From NCBI GenBank assembly GCA_002499345.1, contig DALF01000071.1, forward strand, positions 1-10,349: a stretch of 10,349 bases of DNA. The letters are read 5' to 3'. The position numbers and the translations under genes are program-made. This document shows, in pieces, positions 4,616 through 10,349 of the stretch. The DNA comes from Euryarchaeota archaeon UBA170 (GTDB lineage: Archaea > Thermoplasmatota > Poseidoniia > Poseidoniales > Thalassarchaeaceae). Below the pieces are notes generated by a model. That model saw nothing but the letters and a program-made list of their open reading frames with translations, did no database searches and had not been told where the DNA came from. How positions within the stretch are numbered: the stretch's first letter is position 1; every line of letters starts with the position of its first letter.

Positions 4616-7471
4616 GACAAAGGCTATGCCGGGCTCCAAGGGGAAAGCAACCCTTGCCTTGCCTGCAACATCTTCACCGTCTCCAACAAAATATGATGTT
4701 ACGGATTTCATCCCCAATACATCGGCTAGAAATTCAGAGTTCTGATTGATGATTTCAGCTTCATCTAGATGACTCAAAAGAAGAGTTTTTTGAGCGTGTG
4801 ACCAAGTGTGTATTCGCCCTCTCCTCTTCTTTGAACCTATAGTGAGAGTCATCCAAATCTGAAAAATTTCTCCTCGCATGGTTTCATTTGCGAAGATTCG
4901 CAGATTTCGTAAATGTTCTTGGCCCTGAGTCTTGAAATCGAAATCTGTTGAGGCCAGATTGACGGCTTCGCTAGCTAAATCTGATTTCCATTTACTTGCT
5001 ACTTGGACAATCATTCTAGACAAGGGAGAGTCAGTATGTTTCTGAGCTAACGCCCTCAAATTCCTAGCCGTATCAATCAGTTGCATCAGATACTCTTCTT
5101 GGGCCAAGACCAATGACCAGTCTGAATCGGATAAATCGGATAAATTGGATAGTGCGTTACTGGCGAGAAGTCCTCGTCCTCCTAATGACGACCAGAATTC
5201 TTCAGCGATGTGAGGAGTGGCAGGAGCTAGCATCTCTGACCAAATACAAAGGAATCTATGAATGGTATCTCTATCTGAACCCCCTCTTCTTCTGTACCAT
5301 TGCCAGTCTGACAGCATTTCATAGTGACTAATCATGACTCCTTCTCTAAGGCTCACGCCTTCCATTACGTCAATCCATCTTGATTGATTGTCAATGGCTC
5401 TTGCCAATAGCCAAGAATCTATGTTACTGGGATTCGGAGATGCATTATCCAGTATTTTGAATGCCTCGAAAATTTGGTTCATCTGGCGTGAACTAGACTC
5501 CAGTGCCGTATCTGACCAGTCCATTCCAGCCTCTGGGTTTGCACCGAAGAGAATGAAGAGCCTTACTGTGTCTGCTCCAAACTTAGTTACCATTTCTCCT
5601 GGGCTGACGGTATTGCCTAGGGATTTTCCCATTTTGACCGAACGACTGGTTAGTTTATCTCCACAATTAGGACAGTTTCCTCCGAAATTATCTACATGAT
5701 ACTCTGAATTACATTCGACACAGAAAGGAGCGGGTGCGTTGAGCATCCCCTGACAAACCAAGCGTCCAAATGGCTCGCCTACCAAATTCATTCCTAAATC
5801 TCGTGTAGCCTTGGTAAAAAATCGGGCATACAATAGATGCATAACTGCATGCTCAATACCGCCGATATAGAGATCTACTCCTCCTTCCAACCAGTAATTC
5901 ACTTTATCCTGGTCGAAAGGTACAGAGTTATTGTTAGAATCTGTAAATCTCATAAAGTACCACGATGAGTCGTAGAAAGTATCCATCGTATCGGTCTCTC
6001 GTCTAGCTTCTCCCTCGCATTTGGGGCATTTTACATGCAGAAATTCTTCATTGGACGATAATGGATTACCGCTGTCTTCCCAACTGAATTTGACATCTAG
6101 AGGAAGTTTCACAGGTAAGTCACATGAGTTGACAGGAACAACTCCACAATTATCACAGTGTACCATGGGGATAGGCGTGCCCCAGAATCTCTGACGACTC
6201 AGTAACCAATCCTTGAGTCTGTACTGGGTGGTTCCATGTCCTTTTCTATCCCTCTCAAGAGCAGAAATAACTGCTTCCTTGGCATCTTTTCCATACAATC
6301 CATCGAATGATTCTAGATTGGAGTTGGCCATCCATCCCAAACCATCGAAGACTGGGTTCTCCTCTATTGCGTCAGCACCCCTCTCCTTGGAAAGTACTGG
6401 CCTAACTGGAAGGCCATACCTCTTAGCAAAGTCATAATCTCTCTGATCGTGTCCAGGGACTGCCATCACTGCTCCTGTACCATAGCTAGCAACTACGAAG
6501 TTTCCAGCGTATATTGGAACCTCCTCTCCACTGAGTGGATTTATCGCGAAGCGTCCGAGAGGCACTCCTTTCTTCTCCTTGAGCATATTGATTCTCTCGA
6601 ACTCGGTCATCTTTGCACACTCATTTCTGAGTTGTAGCCATGCTTCCTCGAACTCGGTGCCAGATACTAGTTCCTCACACAGTGGGTGTTCGGGCGACAA
6701 TGTTATGAAAGTCACACCAAAGATAGTATCCGGGCGAGTAGTGAAGGCCCCGATAATTGATTCTGAACCAACAACTTGGAAATTGATATGGGCACCTTGT
6801 GATCTTCCTATCCAATTCCTTTGCATGGCCTTAACATTCTCTGGGAATTCTATATCGTCTAACTCATCTAGTAACTCATCTGCATACTCTGTCATTCTCA
6901 AAAACCATTGAGCCATGTCTTTCTGCACTACTTCTAGTCCGCATCTCCAGCATCGGTTATTCTTGACCTGCTCATTGGCAAGTACGGTATCACAGTCATT
7001 ACACCAGTTGACCGGTGCAAATCTTCTCTCAACGAGTCCGGCCTCATAGAATTTCAGGAACATCTCCTGATTCCAATGATAATACTCGGACGTGGAAGTT
7101 GCGAACATCCTACGCCAGTCGTATGAATAGCCCATACGTTCTTGGTCGGCTCTTATCATTGCTATGTTTCTCTCAGTTACAGTGTGAGGGTGCCCAGATT
7201 CTTTCTTTGCCGCGTTTTCGGCAGGCATTCCAAATGAGTCGTATCCCATTGGATACAAGACATTCTTTCCACGCATCCTCTGAAATCTAGCCATGGCGTC
7301 TCCTATTGAGTAGTTCCTGACATGCCCCATATGCATATTTCCGGATGGATAAGGGAACATCTCAAGACAGTAGAATTTGGGTTTTGATTGGTCGACTTGT
7401 GCTTCGAATACCCTCTCATCTGACCATATCTGCTGCCATTTATTCTCGATATCATGAGCATTGTATGACAT
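4613..7471 (-). CDS. leuS: Leucyl-tRNA synthetase, bacterial-type core
   Basis: LeuRS charges tRNA-Leu with leucine and edits mischarged tRNA. The start is ATG 7471: the site GAGGTGA (minus strand, 7483-7477) lies 5 bases before it, while ATG 7489 would include that site. The product is 952 residues. The class I signature is HMGH (47-50) and the KMSKS loop reads KMGKS (613-617). The editing domain has TTRPDTIFG (about 244-252) and GTGAVMAVPGHDQRD ending at D345, the conserved editing aspartate. Cysteine pairs at 157/160 and 174/177, and at 439/442 and 482/485, are zinc-site-like. A third set at 584/587 and 600/603 lies just before KMGKS and looks like an inserted zinc ribbon. The WCNDCDTVLANEQV and NWIGRSQG segments place the core in the bacterial/haloarchaeal type. 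The C-terminus ends KARVAFPLEPGIAFV, more like archaeal LeuRS ends. Confidence 0.96.
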   Translation of the reverse strand: MSYNAHDIENKWQQIWSDERVFEAQVDQSKPKFYCLEMFPYPSGNMHMGHVRNYSIGDAMARFQRMRGKNVLYPMGYDSFGMPAENAAKKESGHPHTVTERNIAMIRADQERMGYSYDWRRMFATSTSEYYHWNQEMFLKFYEAGLVERRFAPVNWCNDCDTVLANEQVKNNRCWRCGLEVVQKDMAQWFLRMTEYADELLDELDDIEFPENVKAMQRNWIGRSQGAHINFQVVGSESIIGAFTTRPDTIFGVTFITLSPEHPLCEELVSGTEFEEAWLQLRNECAKMTEFERINMLKEKKGVPLGRFAINPLSGEEVPIYAGNFVVASYGTGAVMAVPGHDQRDYDFAKRYGLPVRPVLSKERGADAIEENPVFDGLGWMANSNLESFDGLYGKDAKEAVISALERDRKGHGTTQYRLKDWLLSRQRFWGTPIPMVHCDNCGVVPVNSCDLPVKLPLDVKFSWEDSGNPLSSNEEFLHVKCPKCEGEARRETDTMDTFYDSSWYFMRFTDSNNNSVPFDQDKVNYWLEGGVDLYIGGIEHAVMHLLYARFFTKATRDLGMNLVGEPFGRLVCQGMLNAPAPFCVECNSEYHVDNFGGNCPNCGDKLTSRSVKMGKSLGNTVSPGEMVTKFGADTVRLFILFGANPEAGMDWSDTALESSSRQMNQIFEAFKILDNASPNPSNIDSWLLARAIDNQSRWIDVMEGVSLREGVMISHYEMLSDWQWYRRRGGSDRDTIHRFLCIWSEMLAPATPHIAEEFWSSLGGRGLLASNALSNLSDLSDSDWSLVLAQEEYLMQLIDTARNLRALAQKHTDSPLSRMIVQVASKWKSDLASEAVNLASTDFDFKTQGQEHLRNLRIFANETMRGEIFQIWMTLTIGSKKRRGRIHTWSHAQKTLLLSHLDEAEIINQNSEFLADVLGMKSVTSYFVGDGEDVAGKARVAFPLEPGIAFV
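5125..5151 (-). repeat. Three 9-bp tandem repeats within leuS
   Basis: The plus strand shows AATCGGATA twice, then AATTGGATA with one mismatch, at 5125-5133, 5134-5142 and 5143-5151. The unit keeps the reading frame and encodes Leu-Ser-Asp/Asn on the minus strand, giving LSNLSDLSD in a linker of the anticodon-binding region. It is most likely a slippage product in a tolerant loop. Confidence 0.85.
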
Positions 7472-7472
7472 T

Positions 7473-7628
7473 TTATTCACCTCGTTCATAATAGAGAGTC
7501 AATCTCCTTTCTGAAGAGGCTTTACGTTTAGCCTCCTCTTCGGGTAATCCTTCATACAGGACATTCTTGTCACGTACCTCGTAAAGGAGGGACGATTTTG
7601 AACCCTGCCCCCAATATGGTTCCGCCAT
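7473..7628 (-). CDS. Small protein of unknown function upstream of leuS
   Basis: I do not recognise this protein. From ATG 7628 it is 51 residues, opening MAEPYWGQGSKSSLLYEVRD, then KNVLYEGLPEEEAKRKA and a basic end LTLYYERGE. It is charged and tyrosine-rich, has no membrane segment or signal peptide, and the strand-turn-helix pattern (VRDKNVLYEGLPEEEAKRKA) is that of an ordinary small folded protein. An in-frame ATG at 7661 would add 11 residues and overlap the start of the divergent hydrolase gene by two bases. I prefer 7628, though neither start has a Shine-Dalgarno site. Its stop lies one base before the leuS start, and its last codons contain the leuS ribosome site, so it probably shares a message with leuS. 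Reality as a gene is likely but unproven. Confidence 0.6.
   Translation of the reverse strand: MAEPYWGQGSKSSLLYEVRDKNVLYEGLPEEEAKRKASSERRLTLYYERGE
7477..7483 (-). promoter_or_regulatory. Shine-Dalgarno site deciding the leuS start
   Basis: The minus strand reads GAGGTGA, 5 bases before ATG 7471. The site is also coding: it forms the last codons (Arg-Gly-Glu) of the small upstream ORF, which ends at 7473, one base before leuS. This arrangement favours coupled translation of the two. Confidence 0.8.
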
Positions 7629-7659
7629 AGCTATTGGATATGACCGATTGCGATAGAGC

Positions 7660-8361
7660 ATGCTCGCAGATGGGGAGTTCGATAAGCAAGTAGGAGATGA
7701 CGGTATCGAAGTATGGGTAACCCAGATGGGTGGCTACATGAACATGAATACTGCATTCATCGATAAGGAAAATGGAATAGTTGCAATTGTTGATCCGTTT
7801 GATTCTAAAAGATGGATTGACGGACTAGCTGAGGAGGGACTCCACCCGACTCACCTTCTGTACACACATACACACAGGGACCATGTTGAAGGATATTCAG
7901 CTATGGTTTCACTAGCACCTAATGTAGAGGTATGGGGTCATGAAGAGGCCAGAGTTCTCGGATTAATAGGCCATGTCGTATTCAAGAATGTTGATTTCAC
8001 TAATACTTGGAAAAATAATCCTGATTCTTCAATCGAGTGGAGATTGGGTTCGATATCACTTGTAGTTACTCACTCTCCAGGTCATGCCCCGGGACACGTG
8101 ACATTGCACGGGCATGGCGTATATCATGCAGGAGACTTGCTATTTACAAATGGGATGGGCAGGGTAGATCTACCTGGCAGTGATCCTGAAGCGCAATGGA
8201 GAAGCATAAAACACGCGAAATCAATTTTAGAAAGCTTACCAAAAGATTGGCGCTTGATTCCAGGACATAGATACGATTGGATTGATGGAACTACTCCTGA
8301 TTGGGTCACTGTTGCAGAGGCCTTGGAACATAATTATGCTCTAAACTCCCCTAATATGTGA
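7660..8361 (+). CDS. Metallo-beta-lactamase-fold hydrolase, glyoxalase II / persulfide dioxygenase-like
   Basis: The 233-residue product is a single cytoplasmic metallo-beta-lactamase domain. Metal-binding motifs are complete: THTHRDH at 69-75 (H70, H72, D74, H75), SPGHAPGH at 139-146 (H142), HAGDLLF with D159, and PGHR with H203. The segment NGMGRVDLPGSDPEAQWRSI (164-183) is typical of the glyoxalase II / ETHE1-like branch. Substrates in that branch are thioesters such as S-lactoylglutathione or glutathione persulfide, but many archaea lack glutathione, so the substrate cannot be named. ATG 7660 is secure: an in-frame TAG lies at 7654-7656 and the next ATG falls inside the first domain strand. 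No Shine-Dalgarno site is seen, so translation may be leaderless. It lies between divergent and convergent minus-strand genes and therefore stands alone. Confidence 0.9.
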   Translation: MLADGEFDKQVGDDGIEVWVTQMGGYMNMNTAFIDKENGIVAIVDPFDSKRWIDGLAEEGLHPTHLLYTHTHRDHVEGYSAMVSLAPNVEVWGHEEARVLGLIGHVVFKNVDFTNTWKNNPDSSIEWRLGSISLVVTHSPGHAPGHVTLHGHGVYHAGDLLFTNGMGRVDLPGSDPEAQWRSIKHAKSILESLPKDWRLIPGHRYDWIDGTTPDWVTVAEALEHNYALNSPNM

Positions 8362-8369
8362 AAATAATT

Positions 8370-8483
8370 CTACTTCTTTGCCCTTATTTTAGCGATGAAT
8401 GATCCAATTGTAGCAATGAAAATCTTGTTTCTCCAAATCAATGATATGAGTTTGAATGCACTTCTAATCCTGCCCAATTTCAT
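8370..8483 (-). CDS. 37-residue ORF overlapping the aceE stop
   Basis: This ORF is too short for most gene callers. The ATG at 8483 overlaps the aceE TGA stop (8482-8480) as ATGA, the usual form of translational coupling, and the TAG stop lies at 8372-8370. It therefore fills almost all of the 118 bases between aceE and the convergent hydrolase gene. The peptide begins MKLGRIRSAFKLISLIWRNK, has a hydrophobic stretch IFIATIGSFIAKI (21-33) and ends RAKK. Seven of the 37 residues are lysine and five are arginine or more basic in effect at both ends, flanking hydrophobic segments, so it could be a membrane-associated or amphipathic peptide. No homologue is known to me. It could also be a chance frame, since 37 codons is not long. 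Confidence 0.45.
   Translation of the reverse strand: MKLGRIRSAFKLISLIWRNKIFIATIGSFIAKIRAKK
8371..8390 (+). terminator. Possible T-rich terminator after the hydrolase gene
   Basis: The plus strand just after the hydrolase stop is pyrimidine-rich, with TTCTTT and CTTATTTT blocks. Archaeal termination often uses such T-rich tracts without a hairpin. On the opposite strand, ATTATTTT at 8368-8361 could do the same for the aceE message. The evidence is composition only. Confidence 0.3.
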
Positions 8484-10349
8484 TCCGCCTTATCTTCTCT
8501 GTTTAGTTTAATCCCCATCCTCTTTGATGTCTGTTTGACAGTACCTGTTGGCATCTCTCCTACCCTCTCCAGTGCTGAGAGTGAAGCAATAATAATGCTC
8601 TCAGTATCTATCTCGAAGAACCTTCTGAGATTTTCCCTGGTATCAGAACGACCGAATCCATCAGTCCCTAGAACGGTATAGCTCCCTCCGACCCATCTCT
8701 GTATCATCTCGGGAACTGCGGCTATGTAGTCCGATACGGCGATGGTCGGAATATTGTCACCAAAACATTCTGAGACATATGGTGAAGCTTGCTCATGTGG
8801 GTTTAGTCTATTGTGCCTCTCGGAGTCTAATCCCTCTCGACGAAGCTCTCCATATGATGTTACGGACCAAACTTCAGAGGATACTCCATGCTCGGATTGC
8901 AATAGAGTTGCGGCTTCACGGGCGTACTGCAATATTGGCCCGGATCCCAGTATTCTGATTTGTGAGGGTGATTCGTCTTCTGATTCTTGAACCTTGTAAG
9001 CACCCTTTATGATTCCATAATCTGCACCCTCTGGCTTCGATAGTTGTTGCTGATTCTCATTATACAGCATGACATAATGTATTACATCCATATTCTCCCC
9101 CCACATCTCATTGATTCCATGTCGGATAATTGCCGCTAGCTCGTATGCATAGGCTGGATCCCATGCACGGCAGCCCGGGACAGCTGAAGCCATGAGTAGA
9201 CTGTGGCCGTCTTGGTGCTGTAAGCCCTCGCCGTTCAGAGTGGTCCTGCCAGCAGTAGCGCCCATCAGGAATCCTCTAGCCCGTGAGTCTGCAGCAGCCC
9301 ATACTTGATCTGCGGTCCTCTGGAATCCGAACATGGAGTAAAATGTGTAGAAGGGGAGAGTAGGTGAAGATGCGTGGGAGTAAGATGTCGCCGCGGCGGT
9401 CCATGTGGCCATGGAAGTAGCCTCAGCGATACCCTCCTGGATGATCTGTCCCGATTCTGACTCCTTGTAATTCATGAGCATCTTATGGTCTACAGGAGTG
9501 TAGTTCTGACCGAACTGTGAGAAGATACCGAACTCACTGAACAGTGGGTCCATACCAAACGTCCTACCCTCGTCTGGGATAATAGGCACTACCAGAGGGC
9601 CGACCTCGGACTTCATTAATTTCCTAAGAAGTCTGACGAAAGCCATAGTGGTGGAGACTAATTGTCCTTCTCTAGTCCCTTCATCAAACTCCGAGAAGGT
9701 AGATTCCCCTGGGATTTGAATATCAACAAGTGGGGATCTTCTAGATGGCAGGTATCCACCTAATGCCTCTCTCCTGGTCCTGATATACTCGATTTCATCT
9801 GAGTCTTCTTCGGGGCAGTATAGGGGATTATCCTCCAGTGATTCATCATCTATTGGTATCCCCAGGGAGTCCCTGTATGAGATTAGATCTTCCAGGGACA
9901 TCTTCTTTTTCTGATGAGTAGAGTTTCTGCCCTCGAAAGAGTCGATTCCCCATCCTTTAACGGTATGAGATAGGATAACTGCTGGTCCCTCGGCGGCCTC
10001 AGCAGATTTGTAGGCGGCGTAGACCTTTCGGGGATCGTGCCCTCCTCTGCGCATGTCCTCTATCTCGTCATCAGTGAGGGAGTCGCCCAAGGATGAAAGA
10101 AGATCGTTTCCAGCGAAGAATTCTTTTCTAAATTCTGAAGGTTGGAGTGTACTCATTCTCTGCCAGTCACCATCATTTATTCCCTCAATCCTAGCTAAGA
10201 CAACACCACTTGAATCTCCATTCATGATTCGGTCCCATCCTGACGACCACAGAACCTTGATTACTGTCCAACCTGCTCCTCGGTACAGTCCCTCTAGTTC
10301 CTGAATAATCTTAGCGTTGCCTCGGACTGGTCCATCTAATCTTTGAAGA
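8480..10349 (-). CDS. aceE: Pyruvate dehydrogenase E1, homodimeric bacterial type (5' end beyond window)
   Basis: AceE is the thiamine-diphosphate-dependent E1 of the pyruvate dehydrogenase complex: it decarboxylates pyruvate and passes the acetyl group to the lipoyl domain of E2. The visible 622 residues are the C-terminal part of a protein that is about 890 residues in E. coli. The frame stays open to the right edge (QRLDGPVRGNAKIIQELEG, then RGAGWTVIKVLW), so ATG 10225 is an internal methionine. Landmarks follow: RGGHDPRKVYAAY, HTVKGWG (about 128-134), DEGRTFGM (259-266), GQIIQEGIAEA with the conserved glutamate (about 300-310), GRTTLNGEGLQHQDGHS (367-383), and the C-terminal VLGTDGFGRSDTRENLRRFF. 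The ThDP GDG motif lies outside the window. No E2 or E3 gene is visible. The gene is intact here, with no frameshift. Confidence 0.96.
   Translation of the reverse strand, partial: LQRLDGPVRGNAKIIQELEGLYRGAGWTVIKVLWSSGWDRIMNGDSSGVVLARIEGINDGDWQRMSTLQPSEFRKEFFAGNDLLSSLGDSLTDDEIEDMRRGGHDPRKVYAAYKSAEAAEGPAVILSHTVKGWGIDSFEGRNSTHQKKKMSLEDLISYRDSLGIPIDDESLEDNPLYCPEEDSDEIEYIRTRREALGGYLPSRRSPLVDIQIPGESTFSEFDEGTREGQLVSTTMAFVRLLRKLMKSEVGPLVVPIIPDEGRTFGMDPLFSEFGIFSQFGQNYTPVDHKMLMNYKESESGQIIQEGIAEATSMATWTAAATSYSHASSPTLPFYTFYSMFGFQRTADQVWAAADSRARGFLMGATAGRTTLNGEGLQHQDGHSLLMASAVPGCRAWDPAYAYELAAIIRHGINEMWGENMDVIHYVMLYNENQQQLSKPEGADYGIIKGAYKVQESEDESPSQIRILGSGPILQYAREAATLLQSEHGVSSEVWSVTSYGELRREGLDSERHNRLNPHEQASPYVSECFGDNIPTIAVSDYIAAVPEMIQRWVGGSYTVLGTDGFGRSDTRENLRRFFEIDTESIIIASLSALERVGEMPTGTVKQTSKRMGIKLNREDKAE

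Noticed and set aside
5388..6911. Several plus-strand ORFs of 62-110 codons opposite leuS.
   Set aside because: They lie wholly within conserved LeuRS coding sequence, lack ribosome sites and have shadow-like composition.
7472..7489. leuS start at ATG 7489.
   Set aside because: The ribosome site lies between this ATG and ATG 7471, so it would be internal. With ATG 7471 the editing aspartate also falls at residue 345, as in E. coli LeuRS.
10223..10225. ATG 10225 as the start of aceE.
   Set aside because: The frame continues upstream to the window edge with clear AceE sequence, so it is an internal methionine.
10053..10304. Plus-strand ORF of 83 codons opposite aceE.
   Set aside because: Serine- and proline-rich antisense shadow of a well-conserved gene; the aceE frame extends across it.
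1..10349. CRISPR array, insertion sequence, toxin-antitoxin or defence system.
   Set aside because: No spaced direct repeats, no transposase or inverted-repeat ends, and all sizeable genes are housekeeping or metabolic; the TPD nuclease has no defence partner beside it.

Overview
The window looks like chromosomal DNA from an archaeon. It opens with an rps13-rps4-rps11-rpoD cluster (uS13, uS4, uS11 and RNA polymerase subunit D/Rpo3) and continues with an archaeal-type pantoate kinase. Archaeal signals are also visible: Shine-Dalgarno sites of the GAGGTGA type inside operons, and genes without a Shine-Dalgarno site that may be leaderless. The moderate GC content, the bacterial-type leucyl-tRNA synthetase and the bacterial-type homodimeric pyruvate dehydrogenase E1 (AceE) suggest an aerobic marine lineage such as Marine Group II / Poseidoniales. 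That placement is inference from gene content, not a phylogeny.

Layout. Plus strand 56-2494: tightly packed rps13, rps4, rps11, rpoD, each preceded by a strong Shine-Dalgarno site. Plus strand 2533-3507: pantoate kinase (CoA synthesis), apparently under its own TATA-like promoter. Minus strand 7628-3504: a small unrecognised gene, then leuS, then a predicted PD-(D/E)XK nuclease of the TPD/CDIN1 family, possibly one transcription unit. Plus strand 7660-8361: a glyoxalase II / persulfide dioxygenase-like metallo-beta-lactamase hydrolase. Minus strand 10349-8370: the C-terminal two thirds of aceE, running off the right edge, followed by a 37-residue ORF that overlaps its stop codon in an ATGA.

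Genes working together. The first four genes supply the small ribosomal subunit and RNA polymerase. leuS adds to translation. Pantoate kinase and AceE meet at coenzyme A: one helps make the cofactor, the other makes acetyl-CoA from pyruvate. The nuclease, the hydrolase and the two small ORFs have no assigned pathway from this context.

The window is very dense. The only gene-free stretches are short (about 10-50 bases), and gene boundaries meet head-on: two stop codons share a CTAG at 3504-3507, and two divergent start candidates share a CATG at 7659-7662. I see no CRISPR array, insertion sequence, tRNA, rRNA, phage or defence cluster. The points most worth a second look are the CDIN1-like nuclease, the overlooked 37-residue ORF, the extra zinc-ribbon-like insert in LeuRS and the bacterial AceE in an archaeal setting.
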